64,000 nucleotides of DNA from Clostridiaceae bacterium (GCA_904501755.1 CAJGBV010000011.1:1-64000), one strand, 5' to 3'. Counted from the stretch's first letter, positions 50,761 through 60,177 are shown. Notes: a model not told the origin generated them from the sequence alone. Program-made: numbers and translations.

Positions 50761-51467
50761 TGAAGCTTTTATCGGTTGACTGTTCGGCAAAATCTGCATC
50801 CTGTGCAATAACACAGGACGAAAAAATTATTGCTTCCTCTTTTGTTAATGTTAATTTAACTCATTCTCAGACACTTATGCCTATGATAAGCGATTTGCTG
50901 AATAACTCAAAAACCAATATTGATGAAATAGATGCCTTTGCTATTTCTGCAGGTCCCGGTTCATTTACGGGAGTGAGAATCGGCATTTCCGCCATAAAGG
51001 GTATGGCACTGGCAAAAAACACCCCATGTATTTCCGTTTCCACCCTTTATGCTATAGCTCAGAATTTTAAAGACAGAGATGCTCTTGTCTGTGCGGTTAT
51101 GGATGCAAGGTGCAGTCAGGTGTACGGCGCACTGTTCAGGGTAAAGAGAGGAAAAATCAAAAGACTGTTCGAGGATAAGGCAGTTAAAATTGAAGACTTT
51201 GCAAAGGAAATTATAAAAAGCAGAGTGACCTGTCCGATTATTATTGCAGGTGACGGTGCAAAGCTTTTCTACAGTGCTGTAGAACACAAGAAAAACACCG
51301 TTCTTGCCGACGAAGCACTTCGCTACCAAAACGCTATAGGTGTTGCTTTCGCAGGAACAGAAAGCTTTATAAAGGGTGAAGTCACCTCCCCCGAAAAACT
51401 TTTACCAATTTATCTCAGACTGCCTCAGGCAGAGCGAGAGCTTAAAGCAAAACAAAATAAGGAGTAA
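50760..51467 (+). CDS. tsaB: tRNA t6A synthesis scaffold TsaB
   Basis: This 235-residue ASKHA-fold protein pairs with TsaD to transfer threonylcarbamoyl to tRNA. MKLLSVDCSAKSASCAI at its start and FAISAGPGSFTGVRIGISAIKGMA are characteristic. TsaD is not in the window. It overlaps tsaE by one base and rpiB follows 6 bp later. Confidence 0.95.
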   Translation: MKLLSVDCSAKSASCAITQDEKIIASSFVNVNLTHSQTLMPMISDLLNNSKTNIDEIDAFAISAGPGSFTGVRIGISAIKGMALAKNTPCISVSTLYAIAQNFKDRDALVCAVMDARCSQVYGALFRVKRGKIKRLFEDKAVKIEDFAKEIIKSRVTCPIIIAGDGAKLFYSAVEHKKNTVLADEALRYQNAIGVAFAGTESFIKGEVTSPEKLLPIYLRLPQAERELKAKQNKE

Positions 51468-51473
51468 TGAAAA

Positions 51474-51917
51474 ATGAAAATTGCTATCGGTTGTGACCAC
51501 GGTGGTCTCGAACACAAAAATGCCATTAAGGAGCATCTCAGTAGCAGGGGCTTTGAGGTTTGCGATTTCGGTATTTATGAGCAGGTATCGGTTGATTATC
51601 CCGATATTGCCGTAAAGGTTGCAGGTGCTATTAAAAATAAAGAATGTGAGCTTGGTATTCTTGTTTGCGGAACAGGAATCGGTATGTCCCTTGCTGCTAA
51701 CAAGGTAAAGGGTATTCGTGCCGCCGCAGTCAGTGAGCATTTCTCAGCTAAATATACCCGACTTCACAACAACTCAAATATATTATGTCTTGGCGGCAGA
51801 GTTATTGGTGTAGGAACTGCCCTTGAGCTTGTTGACCTATTTGTTGATACAGAGTTTGAAGGCGGCAGACACGCTACCCGTGTTGATAAAATTACCGCTA
51901 TTGAAGAAATAAACTGA
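51474..51917 (+). CDS. rpiB: Ribose 5-phosphate isomerase B
   Basis: This 147-residue enzyme interconverts ribose 5- and ribulose 5-phosphate. It has IAIGCDHGGLEHKNAI, VSVDYPDIAVKVAGAI, ILVCGTGIGMSLAANKVKGIRAA and HNNSNILCLGGRVIG, all RpiB hallmarks with the catalytic Cys in CGTG. It is cotranscribed with tsaE-tsaB. Confidence 0.97.
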   Translation: MKIAIGCDHGGLEHKNAIKEHLSSRGFEVCDFGIYEQVSVDYPDIAVKVAGAIKNKECELGILVCGTGIGMSLAANKVKGIRAAAVSEHFSAKYTRLHNNSNILCLGGRVIGVGTALELVDLFVDTEFEGGRHATRVDKITAIEEIN

Positions 51918-51946
51918 TTGACAAAAGCTTAATATAGTGATAAACT
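51918..51946 (+). promoter_or_regulatory. Promoter of the thrS T-box transcript
   Basis: TTGACA (51918-51923), 17 bp, TAAACT (51941-51946). Confidence 0.7.
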
Positions 51947-51954
51947 TATTATAT

Positions 51955-52170
51955 ATAAAAGCGTTGACGGAAAGAGTAGCCCGAAAGCAAAGTTCAGAGA
52001 GGAGCCGTTTGGTGAAAGTGCTTCCTTTAAATTCAGGCGAAGACCACTCCCGAGCTGTACTGCGGTAAAAAGCAGTACCGTTTTCTGCGTTAAGGAAATT
52101 CGAGTTAAACTTTAAGGTGGAACCGTGCTATGCACCCTTAATGCCCATTTTGGCATTAAGGGTTTTTATA
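51955..52170 (+). ncRNA. T-box leader of thrS
   Basis: A T-box riboswitch: T-box core AAGGTGGAACCG at 52114-52125 and terminator stem CCCTTAATGCC/GGCATTAAGGG (52135-52162) with a T run. ACC at 52043-52045 (context GAAGACCACTCC) is the likely specifier, a Thr codon matching the downstream gene. Uncharged tRNA-Thr would release thrS expression. Confidence 0.92.
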
Positions 52171-52199
52171 TTTTAAAATACTCTAAAGGAGAAATCATA

Positions 52200-53966
52200 A
52201 TGAAAGCAATTTTTAGCGATGGAGTAGTAAAAGAAGTTGAAGAAAAAGAGGAACAGCTTCACATACTCCGCCATTCCGCAGCACACATTATGGCACAGGC
52301 AATAAAGCGTCTGTACCCACAGGCAGATTTTGCTTACGGTCCTGCTACCGACAAGGGATTTTACTATGATGTTGACCTTGGCGACCAGACAATAGGTGAA
52401 GAGGACCTTGCAAAAATCGAAGCCGAAATGAAGAAAATCGTTAAAGAAAATCTTCCCATTAAGCCCTTTGTTCTTGACAGAAAAGAAGCTATTGCTTTAA
52501 TGGAAGAAAGAAAGGAAAGCTACAAGGTAGAGCATATCGGCGACCTTAGTGAAGATGCTGTAATAAGCTTTTATCAGCAGGGCGAGTATATTGATATGTG
52601 CGTTGGCCCTCATATAACATATACTAAGGCACTGAAAGCCTTTAAGCTTACCAAAACAAGCGGTGCTTACTGGAAAAACGACAAAAACAATAAGATGCTT
52701 ACCCGTATTTACGGTATAGCCTTCCCTTCACAAGCTGAGCTTGATGATTATCTGACTCTTCTCGAGGAGGCTGAGCGACGCGACCATCGTAAAATCGGCA
52801 AGGAAATGAACCTCTTTATGATGAGCGATGAGGGTCCGGGTTTCCCATTCTTCCTGCCAAATGGTATGGCTCTTAAAAACGCTCTTATTGATTACTGGAG
52901 AGATATTCACTACAGAGATAATTATGTAGAGGTTTCTACCCCCCTTATTATGAACAGACGTCTTTGGGAAACAAGCGGTCACTGGGACCACTATAAAGAC
53001 AATATGTATTCTACCACCATTGACGAGGAAACCTATTGCATTAAGCCTATGAATTGCCCCGGCGGCGTTATGGTATACAGAAGTCAGCTCCATTCCTACA
53101 GAGATTTACCTCTGAGAGTTGGCGAACTCGGCCTTGTTCACCGTCACGAATTAAAGGGCGCTCTTCACGGCCTTTTCAGAGTTCGTTGCTTTACTCAGGA
53201 CGACGCTCATATCTTTATGACAAAAGACCAGATTACTGACGAAATAATGAACGTTGTTCACCTTATTAATGAGGTTTACGAAAAGTTCGGCTTTAAGTAT
53301 TTTATCGAGCTTTCCACAAGACCCGAGGACAGTATGGGAAGTGATGAGGATTGGGAGGCAGCTACAAACGGACTTAAGGGTGCACTTGAGAAATTAGGTC
53401 TTCCCTATACCATTAACGAGGGCGACGGTGCTTTCTACGGTCCAAAGATTGACTTCCATCTCGAAGACAGTCTTGGCAGAACATGGCAGTGCGGTACAAT
53501 TCAGCTTGACTTCCAGATGCCTATAAACTTCCAGCTTGAATATACCGATGAAAACGGCGAAAAACAGCGTCCTATTATGATTCACCGCGTATGCTTCGGC
53601 TCAATCGAACGCTTTATCGGTATTATAACCGAGCATTTTGCAGGTAAATTCCCTGCTTGGCTTGCTCCTGTTCAGGTTAAGGTTCTTCCTGTATCCGAAA
53701 AGACCGCCGATTATGCAAAGGAAATTTATGAACAACTCAGAAGTGCAGGTATTCGCTGTCAGCTTGATGACAGAAACGAGAAAATCGGTTATAAAATCAG
53801 AGAGGCTCAGGCTGTGGACCGCGTTCCTTATATGCTTATTCTCGGTGCGAAAGAGGCCGAAAGCGGCACTGTTTCTGTAAGAAACCGCGACACCCTTGAA
53901 ACCACCGAAATGCAGAGTGCAGATTTCATAAAAAATCTTATTGACGATATAAAAAATCGTAAGTAA
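52200..53966 (+). CDS. thrS: Threonine--tRNA ligase lacking the N-terminal TGS domain
   Basis: This 588-residue class II aminoacyl-tRNA synthetase charges tRNA-Thr. The editing domain has HSAAH, and MCVGPHI lies further on; the catalytic core has MNCPGG, QDDAHIF and HRVCFGSIERF, and the anticodon domain is complete. Only about 25 residues precede the editing domain, compared with about 65 in most bacterial enzymes, so the TGS (N1) domain is missing. The ATG at 52200 has AAAGGAG upstream; the longer in-frame start at 52125 lies in the T-box leader. It is controlled by the T-box. Confidence 0.95.
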   Translation: MKAIFSDGVVKEVEEKEEQLHILRHSAAHIMAQAIKRLYPQADFAYGPATDKGFYYDVDLGDQTIGEEDLAKIEAEMKKIVKENLPIKPFVLDRKEAIALMEERKESYKVEHIGDLSEDAVISFYQQGEYIDMCVGPHITYTKALKAFKLTKTSGAYWKNDKNNKMLTRIYGIAFPSQAELDDYLTLLEEAERRDHRKIGKEMNLFMMSDEGPGFPFFLPNGMALKNALIDYWRDIHYRDNYVEVSTPLIMNRRLWETSGHWDHYKDNMYSTTIDEETYCIKPMNCPGGVMVYRSQLHSYRDLPLRVGELGLVHRHELKGALHGLFRVRCFTQDDAHIFMTKDQITDEIMNVVHLINEVYEKFGFKYFIELSTRPEDSMGSDEDWEAATNGLKGALEKLGLPYTINEGDGAFYGPKIDFHLEDSLGRTWQCGTIQLDFQMPINFQLEYTDENGEKQRPIMIHRVCFGSIERFIGIITEHFAGKFPAWLAPVQVKVLPVSEKTADYAKEIYEQLRSAGIRCQLDDRNEKIGYKIREAQAVDRVPYMLILGAKEAESGTVSVRNRDTLETTEMQSADFIKNLIDDIKNRK

Positions 53967-53988
53967 TATAAATTTTTTATATAGCTTA

Positions 53989-54017
53989 TTGACAACTTTA
54001 GTCCAATAAAATATAAT
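53989..54017 (+). promoter_or_regulatory. Promoter of gdhA
   Basis: Perfect consensus: TTGACA (53989-53994), 17 bp, TATAAT (54012-54017). Confidence 0.85.
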
Positions 54018-54049
54018 TATAAAATAAATTTATTAAAGGTGTGATACTA

Positions 54050-55396
54050 ATGAAAAACGAGTATTTAATTTCCGTACTTGAAAATGTTAAAAAGCGTAAC
54101 GCAGGAGAGCCCGAATTTATTCAGGCTGTAACTGAAGTTCTCGCAAGTCTTGAGCCTGTTGTTGAACAGCGTCCCGACTTTATCGAGTCAGGTGTTATCG
54201 AGCGTATGGTAGAGCCTGAGCGTCAGATTGTTTTCCGCGTTCCGTGGATTGACGATAACGGCAAAACTCAGGTTAACCGTGGCTTCCGTGTGCAGTTTAA
54301 CTCCGCTATCGGCCCCTACAAGGGTGGACTTCGTTTCCATCCCTCCGTTAACGCTTCCATTATTAAGTTCTTAGGCTTCGAGCAGACCTTTAAGAACAGC
54401 CTTACCAGTCTTCCTATGGGCGGCGGCAAGGGCGGTGCCGACTTTGACCCCAGAGGAAAGAGTGACGCCGAAGTTATGCGTTTCTGCCAGAGCTTTATGA
54501 CCGAGCTGTACAGACACATTGGCCCTGATACCGACGTTCCTGCAGGTGACATCGGTGTTGGCGCAAGAGAGGTTGGCTATCTCTTCGGTCAGTACAAGAG
54601 AATTTGCAACGAGTTTACAGGTGTTCTTACAGGTAAAGCTGTTCCCTCCGGCGGTTCTCTTATCCGTCCTGAAGCTACAGGCTTTGGTGCTGTTTACTAT
54701 ACCCATGAGGTTCTTAAGTCCTTCGGTGAGGACATCAAGGGCAAAACCTTTGCTGTATCAGGCTTTGGTAACGTTGCCTGGGGTACTGTTAAGAAGATTA
54801 CTGAGCTTGGCGGTAAGGTAGTTACTATTTCCGGTCCTGACGGTTACATATATGATGAAGAGGGTATCACCTCTGAAGAAAAGATTAACTTTATGCTTGA
54901 AATGCGTGCATCCTGTCGCGATAAGGTTCAGGATTACGCTGACAAGTTCGGTGTTCCCTTCTATGCAGGTAAGCGTCCTTGGGAGGTTAAGGTTGACGTT
55001 GTTATGCCTTGTGCTACTCAGAACGAGGTTGGTATTGAGGATGCTAAGAACATCGTTGCTAACGGCGTTAAGTACTATATGGAAGTTGCTAATATGCCTA
55101 CCACCGAGGAAGCATTCGAGTATCTTAAAGCAAACGGCGTAGTTATTGCTCCTTCTAAGGCTGTTAATGCCGGCGGTGTTGCTGTTTCTGGTCTTGAGAT
55201 GAGCCAGAACTCAATGAGATATAGCTGGACTGCCGAAGAAGTAGATGCAAAGTTGAAGCAGATTATGAGCAATATCTATAAGAGCTCCTATGATGCTGCA
55301 AAGGCTTATGGTCTTGAAGGCGACCTTTGCGCAGGTGCTAACATTGCAGGCTTCTTAAAGGTTGCCGAAGCAATGAAGTGGCAGGGCTGCTGCTAA
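54050..55396 (+). CDS. gdhA: NADP-type glutamate dehydrogenase
   Basis: This 448-residue enzyme forms glutamate from 2-oxoglutarate and ammonia. It shows GPYKGGLRFHPSV, LPMGGGKGGADFDPRGKSD with the catalytic region, VPAGDIGVGAREVGYLFG and the nucleotide-binding GFGNVAWG. The ATG at 54050 has AAGGTG upstream (GTG 54041 excluded by spacing). It is monocistronic with a strong promoter and a terminator, as befits an abundant ammonia-assimilating enzyme. Confidence 0.97.
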   Translation: MKNEYLISVLENVKKRNAGEPEFIQAVTEVLASLEPVVEQRPDFIESGVIERMVEPERQIVFRVPWIDDNGKTQVNRGFRVQFNSAIGPYKGGLRFHPSVNASIIKFLGFEQTFKNSLTSLPMGGGKGGADFDPRGKSDAEVMRFCQSFMTELYRHIGPDTDVPAGDIGVGAREVGYLFGQYKRICNEFTGVLTGKAVPSGGSLIRPEATGFGAVYYTHEVLKSFGEDIKGKTFAVSGFGNVAWGTVKKITELGGKVVTISGPDGYIYDEEGITSEEKINFMLEMRASCRDKVQDYADKFGVPFYAGKRPWEVKVDVVMPCATQNEVGIEDAKNIVANGVKYYMEVANMPTTEEAFEYLKANGVVIAPSKAVNAGGVAVSGLEMSQNSMRYSWTAEEVDAKLKQIMSNIYKSSYDAAKAYGLEGDLCAGANIAGFLKVAEAMKWQGCC

Positions 55397-55410
55397 TTTA
55401 TAAAAATCAA

Positions 55411-55442
55411 AAATCGGTTCACTAAAGTGAACCGATTTTTTA
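55411..55442 (+). terminator. Terminator of gdhA
   Basis: A 13-bp stem AAATCGGTTCACT and complement with a T run. Confidence 0.9.
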
Positions 55443-55451
55443 TGTAATAAA

Positions 55452-55479
55452 ACGGGAGGATAATTTATCCTCACCTACA
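55452..55479. repeat. Palindromic intergenic repeat (copy 2)
   Basis: Same 28-bp element as at 48933-48960 with two mismatches seen at its right end. Confidence 0.7.
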
Positions 55480-55504
55480 ATGTAACCATAAAAAGCTATA
55501 TTGG

Positions 55505-56413
55505 TTATTTTTTAGAAATTCTCGAAAGGTAAGGGAATGTCAGCGGCCATATAACGCCACCTGCAATTACTATCATAAAGTATCGCGCGGCACGGGCAAC
55601 ATATTCATTAACAAATATAAGTTCAAAGGGTGTACGAAGTCCCTCTTTTACACATAATACCAAAACAAGACCGCCCAGCACCTTAATAATCTGCACCCAC
55701 CAAACCGCCTCGGTAGAAAAGTTTGTTACTCTGCTGTCAACGGTATATACAACTATTAGACCCAGTATACATCCAAGAAGAGTACAGGCATTTTTTATTG
55801 CTGAGGTGAGATTTTCATTCACCTCGTGTTTTCCAAGAAGAAAGTATATCAGTGCTCCTATTACAATAGCGGTCATAAAAGCAAGGATACCGTACATCAC
55901 AGCGGGTTTTTCCTTTGCTTTAATGAATAAGGGGTAACCTGCAAAAACAAGAAGCAAGGCAATAACCACAGAAACACCTACATCAAGTGGGGTATGAACC
56001 CCAAGATAAAGACGGGAAAAGGGTACCAGCACACACATAATTATGCAGATAATGCGAAGCGCTTTGTTTTTATTGGCCCTCGCTATACCACCAAACATAC
56101 CAACCGAGGACTGAGTATGACCGCTTGGAAAGGAATAGCCTGTTGCCGCCTCCCTCGCCGATTCCACAATAGTGAAATTTGGGTCTTTTACCCAAGGTCT
56201 TGGTATTTTAAAGGTCATTTTAAGGGTTTGATTTATAACCGTTCCTGCAAAGCCTGTAAGAAGCAGATAATATCCCTGCCATTTATCCACGCACCAGAAT
56301 ATCATCATACAAATTGCCATAAATATTGTTTCCTCACCAAAAATAGTGACAAAAGAAACTATAGCATCAAAAAAAGAATTTCTTACTGCCTCTAAAAAAT
56401 ACAAAACTTCCAT
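55505..56413 (-). CDS. PAP2-family membrane phosphatase
   Basis: This 302-residue protein has about eight helices and the three lipid-phosphatase motifs: KMTFKIPRPW, SFPSGHTQ and SRLYLGVHTPLDV, containing the catalytic His and Asp. It likely dephosphorylates a lipid such as undecaprenyl pyrophosphate or a phosphatidate. Its ATG overlaps the proC stop by one base (TAATG), so it is translationally coupled to the proline operon, an unusual partner. Confidence 0.9.
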   Translation of the reverse strand: MEVLYFLEAVRNSFFDAIVSFVTIFGEETIFMAICMMIFWCVDKWQGYYLLLTGFAGTVINQTLKMTFKIPRPWVKDPNFTIVESAREAATGYSFPSGHTQSSVGMFGGIARANKNKALRIICIIMCVLVPFSRLYLGVHTPLDVGVSVVIALLLVFAGYPLFIKAKEKPAVMYGILAFMTAIVIGALIYFLLGKHEVNENLTSAIKNACTLLGCILGLIVVYTVDSRVTNFSTEAVWWVQIIKVLGGLVLVLCVKEGLRTPFELIFVNEYVARAARYFMIVIAGGVIWPLTFPYLSRISKK

Positions 56414-57204
56414 TATTTCAGTTCCTTTGTTTTATTATAAGCGGCAATCACAGCCTCCATTGTTGCACTTCTGAATTTACCTTTTTCAAGAGCCCTGACG
56501 CCTTGAATGGTAGTTCCTCCGGGAGAGCACACCATATCTTTAAGTTCCGCGGGACTTTTACCGGTTTCTATAACAGTTTTTGCCGCACCCATAACTGTTT
56601 TTGCCGCATAAAGAAGTGCCTTATCTCTGCTAAGCCCACAGGACACAGCACCATCGGCAAGAGCCTCGATAAACAAATCAACAAAGGCAGGACCACAGCC
56701 GGAAAGAGCTGCTGCCGCATCAATTTTGCTTTCCTCTATTTCATCAACAAGACCCGCAAGGGAAAGGGCATCTACAACCTGACTGAGTTCTTCCTTTGTT
56801 ACATTTTCGTTTGCTGTATAAAGAATAACTCCCTCAGAAACAGCAGCAGAAGTATTAGGCATAATTCTGATAATCTTTGTTTGATTTTCGCAAAGTCTTT
56901 GGATAGTCCATATATCCTTTCCCGCCGCCATACTTACTATAACGGTATCGGAGTTTATATAATCCTTTATATTCTCAAAAAGAGCTTCAAAGCCTTGTGG
57001 CTTTATTCCGATAAAAAGGTATTTACTGTTTTCTGCGGCATATTCTGCCGAAACTTCAGTAACACCGCTATTTGCTACTCGCTGTATTTTTTCCTTGTTA
57101 CTGTCACAGACGCAAATTTCTTCACCCTGCACCTTTTTAAGCACGGTATCAAGAATGATTCCGCCCATATTGCCGATTCCTATAAAGCCGAATTTAAAGT
57201 TCAT
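56413..57204 (-). CDS. proC: Pyrroline-5-carboxylate reductase
   Basis: This 263-residue NAD(P)H enzyme makes proline. FGFIGIGNMGGIILD at the start (dinucleotide fold), IRIMPNTSAAVSEG, LSGCGPAFVDLF and AELKDMVCSPGGTTIQGV are characteristic. It starts immediately after the proA stop, in proB-proA-proC order. Confidence 0.97.
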   Translation of the reverse strand: MNFKFGFIGIGNMGGIILDTVLKKVQGEEICVCDSNKEKIQRVANSGVTEVSAEYAAENSKYLFIGIKPQGFEALFENIKDYINSDTVIVSMAAGKDIWTIQRLCENQTKIIRIMPNTSAAVSEGVILYTANENVTKEELSQVVDALSLAGLVDEIEESKIDAAAALSGCGPAFVDLFIEALADGAVSCGLSRDKALLYAAKTVMGAAKTVIETGKSPAELKDMVCSPGGTTIQGVRALEKGKFRSATMEAVIAAYNKTKELK

Positions 57205-58428
57205 TTATCTGACTTCCCCATTTCCGTTTATAATATATTTGTACGTATTCATAGCTTCAAGTCCCATAGGTCCTCTGGCGTGAAGTCGCTGTGTGGAAAT
57301 ACCTATTTCACAGCCAAGTCCAAACTCTCCGCCGTCGGTAAAACGGGTAGAGGCATTTACATACACTGCTGCACTGTCCACGCGAGAGGTAAAGTAATCG
57401 GCATTTTCTTTATTTTCGGTAATTATTGCTTCGCTATGCTGAGTTGAGTGAACTGCAATATGCTCGGTTGCTTCCTCAACACTGTCCACTATCTTTACGG
57501 CTAAAATATAATCTAAAAATTCGGTGTCAAAAGATTTTTCATCAGCCTTTTCACCCGAAATAATATTAATTGCTCTATTACAAAGAATAAGTTTGCATTT
57601 TTCACCTATTTCTTCTTTAAGCTTAGGTAAAAAGTCCTTTGCAACAGCACTGTGCACAAGACACACCTCTGCCGCGTTGCACACTGACGGACGACTCATT
57701 TTCGCATTTTCTACGATACTTAGTGCCTTATTTATATCAGCATATTCATCAACATAAATATGACAAATACCCGTTCCTGTTTCAATACAGGGAACAGTTG
57801 CGTTTTCTACACAAGCACTTATAAGTCCTGCACCGCCTCGTGGAATAAGAAGATTCACCTTGCCTGTTGCAGTCATCAGCTCTTCTGCCTGACTTCTGTC
57901 GGCAGAATCGGGCATATTAACAAGATTTTCACTGAGCCCTGCCTTTTTAAGTCCCTCTTTTAGTGCCTTAATAATAGCCATAGAGGACTCAAACGCCTCC
58001 TTACCGCCACGCAGTACACAGACATTTCCGCTTTTAATAAGCAGCGCCGCCGCATCGCTTGTTACATTGGGACGGCTTTCATAAATAACCGCAACAACTC
58101 CAATAGGCACCGAAACCTTTTTGAGAACAAGTCCATTATAAAGAGTACGCTCCTCCAATACTCTGCCAACAGGGTCAGGTAAATCTATAACATCCAAAAT
58201 CCCCTGTGACATTGCCTCTATTCTTTTTTCGTCAAGGCGGAGTCGGTCAGCCATAACACCGTCACCGTAATTTTTTAAATCCTGACTGTTGGCCTTTAAA
58301 ATTTCAGCCTTTCGTTCTATAAGGCTTTCAGCCATATATTTAAGGGCTGTATTTTTTTGCTCGTCAGTCAGAGAGGCGGCCACAGGCTTTAATTTTACAG
58401 CAACCTCTAAAATTTCTTTTACATTCAT
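57205..58428 (-). CDS. proA: Glutamate-5-semialdehyde dehydrogenase
   Basis: This 407-residue aldehyde dehydrogenase-fold enzyme reduces glutamyl phosphate. PIGVVAVIYESRPNVT, LRGGKEAFESS, the catalytic region SVCNAAEVCLVH and DGGEFGLGCEIGIS near the end. The ATG at 58428 lies one base after the proB stop with GAGG upstream; earlier in-frame starts lie inside proB. Confidence 0.97.
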   Translation of the reverse strand: MNVKEILEVAVKLKPVAASLTDEQKNTALKYMAESLIERKAEILKANSQDLKNYGDGVMADRLRLDEKRIEAMSQGILDVIDLPDPVGRVLEERTLYNGLVLKKVSVPIGVVAVIYESRPNVTSDAAALLIKSGNVCVLRGGKEAFESSMAIIKALKEGLKKAGLSENLVNMPDSADRSQAEELMTATGKVNLLIPRGGAGLISACVENATVPCIETGTGICHIYVDEYADINKALSIVENAKMSRPSVCNAAEVCLVHSAVAKDFLPKLKEEIGEKCKLILCNRAINIISGEKADEKSFDTEFLDYILAVKIVDSVEEATEHIAVHSTQHSEAIITENKENADYFTSRVDSAAVYVNASTRFTDGGEFGLGCEIGISTQRLHARGPMGLEAMNTYKYIINGNGEVR

Positions 58429-58429
58429 T

Positions 58430-59194
58430 TTATTTTCCTCTGAAATATGTACCCACTGACTTGCCGTCGAAAATATCGTAAAGCACAGCCGCATGCGCAC
58501 CGTTTGCAATAATCATATCAATACCTGCCTGTCCACAAATCTGTGCCGCGTGTATTTTAGTAACCATTCCCCCTGTGCCAAGCTCACTGCCGCTTCCGCC
58601 TGCAAGGGCGATTATATTTTCATCAATGGATTTAACCTCTTTAATAAGAGTAGCCTTTTCATCAGTTTTTGGGTCGGCGGTATAAAGCCCGTCAATATCC
58701 GAAAGAAGAATAAGCAAATCTGCAGAAGCGCCCACAGCCGTCATAGCAGATAAAGTGTCATTATCTCCAACCTTTATTTCATTTGTTGCAATGGTATCGT
58801 TTTCGTTAACTACAGGCAAAACATCAAGCTCTAAAAGACGATCAAGAGTATTACGGAAGTTGTCATATCTGTCAGAATGAGAAAAGTCGTCCCCTGTCAT
58901 AAGGATTTGTGCAACTGTATGATTATACTCTGAAAAAAGCTTGTCATAAACATACATAAGCTCACACTGTCCAACCGCGGCAGCCGCCTGTTTTGTAGGT
59001 ATATCCTTTGGCTTTTCCTTAAGACCCAGCTTACCTACACCCATACCTATAGCACCTGAGGAAACGAGTATAATTTCATTTCCTGCATTTTTAAGGTCGG
59101 AAATAACCTTGCAGAGATTTTCAATTCCTCTTATATTAAGATTTCCGTTTCCGTATGTAAGGGTAGAGGTTCCTACCTTTATCACTGTTCTCAT
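58430..59194 (-). CDS. proB: Glutamate 5-kinase (short form without PUA domain)
   Basis: This 254-residue kinase begins proline synthesis. IKVGTSTLTYGNGNLN, VSSGAIGMGVGKLGL, NENDTIATNEIKVGDNDTLSA and GSGSELGTGGMVTKIHAA match the amino-acid kinase fold. Most bacterial ProB proteins have a C-terminal PUA domain (about 370 residues), absent here. It is the first gene of proB-proA-proC-PAP2. Confidence 0.96.
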   Translation of the reverse strand: MRTVIKVGTSTLTYGNGNLNIRGIENLCKVISDLKNAGNEIILVSSGAIGMGVGKLGLKEKPKDIPTKQAAAAVGQCELMYVYDKLFSEYNHTVAQILMTGDDFSHSDRYDNFRNTLDRLLELDVLPVVNENDTIATNEIKVGDNDTLSAMTAVGASADLLILLSDIDGLYTADPKTDEKATLIKEVKSIDENIIALAGGSGSELGTGGMVTKIHAAQICGQAGIDMIIANGAHAAVLYDIFDGKSVGTYFRGK

Positions 59195-59213
59195 ATTATC
59201 ACCGTCTTTGTTT

Positions 59214-59246
59214 AGAAAAGCAGTAGTTCGATACTACTGCTTTTCT
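59214..59246 (-). terminator. Terminator between the suf-like genes and proB
   Basis: A 14-bp stem AGAAAAGCAGTAGT and complement, ending in a T-rich arm, separates the two units. Confidence 0.8.
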
Positions 59247-59248
59247 TA

Positions 59249-60166
59249 TTATTTCAAAAATCCGTTTACAATTTGCTCTTCTGCTTCCTTTTCAGAAAGT
59301 CCAAGTGTCATCAACTTCATAAGCTGTTCACCTGCAATTTTGCCGATAGCCGCTTCGTGAATAAGCTGAGCATCAATATGGTTTGCGGTAACCTCGGGTA
59401 TAGCGCTGACAGAGGCTTCATCCATAATAATAGCGTCACACTCTGTATGGCTCATACATTTTGCATTGCCGTTTACCTCAGATTTGAAAACCTGATAGGA
59501 ATTTTCTTTAGCAACAGAACGGGACACAAGGTGGGCAGAGCTATCCTCTCCGTCAAGATTAACAATAAAGTTTGTTTCGGCTTTTTGTCTGCCATGTGTC
59601 ATTATTTTCTCTTTAACCACAAGGCTTGCCCCCGCCTTAAGTGTGGCAGAGGTATCGCGTATGGTGGAATCAATACCCTTTATCTGCGTTGTTTCCATTT
59701 CCATACTTCCGCCCTCGTCAATTTCGATAACGGTGGTGGGATTCATGACATTTTCGCCGTTTCCATCCCCTACTCCATAATGCTTTTCAACATAGCGAAG
59801 ACGGGCATTTTTTCCAATATGAAATGTATGAATACCGTCGTGGGAGGACTCTTTATCCCCTGTATTATGAATACCGCAGCCTGCAATAACCAAAACATCG
59901 CTGTCATCACCGATATAAAAGTCATTATAAACAAGGTCCTTTAGTCCAGACTCGCTTATAACCACAGGGATATGAACGCTCTCGTTCTTTGTGCCGGGTT
60001 TTATGATAATATCAATACCGGGTTTATCCTCTTTAGATATAATCTGAATATTCTCTGTAGAGTTTCGCCCCATTGCTGCTCCGTTTGTACGGATATTATA
60101 AGCACCGCTTGGTATTTCGTGAAGGTCGGCAACCTCGCTGAGTAAATTTTTCTGTAATGCGTCCAT
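59249..60166 (-). CDS. SufB/SufD-like Fe-S scaffold (SmsB type)
   Basis: This 305-residue beta-helix protein of the SufBD core is much shorter than SufB (about 470). The conserved VIAGCGIHNTG and AKCMSHTECDAIIMDEASVSAIPEV and the C-terminal IGKIAGEQLMKLMTLGLSEKEAEEQIVNGFL are present. It starts 11 bp after the SufC-like ATPase gene. With no sufD, sufS or sufU nearby, this fits the minimal SmsCB system of anaerobes and methanogens. AAGGAGG precedes the ATG. Confidence 0.88.
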   Translation of the reverse strand: MDALQKNLLSEVADLHEIPSGAYNIRTNGAAMGRNSTENIQIISKEDKPGIDIIIKPGTKNESVHIPVVISESGLKDLVYNDFYIGDDSDVLVIAGCGIHNTGDKESSHDGIHTFHIGKNARLRYVEKHYGVGDGNGENVMNPTTVIEIDEGGSMEMETTQIKGIDSTIRDTSATLKAGASLVVKEKIMTHGRQKAETNFIVNLDGEDSSAHLVSRSVAKENSYQVFKSEVNGNAKCMSHTECDAIIMDEASVSAIPEVTANHIDAQLIHEAAIGKIAGEQLMKLMTLGLSEKEAEEQIVNGFLK

Positions 60167-60177
60167 AGGCTACCTCC

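Noticed and set aside
52125..52199. Longer start for thrS at 52125
   Set aside because: The extension is encoded by the T-box antiterminator and terminator region and has no TGS-like sequence.
56503..57447. 314-codon ORF opposite proC and the end of proA
   Set aside because: Antisense to proline biosynthesis genes with full family motifs; no homology-like motifs of its own.
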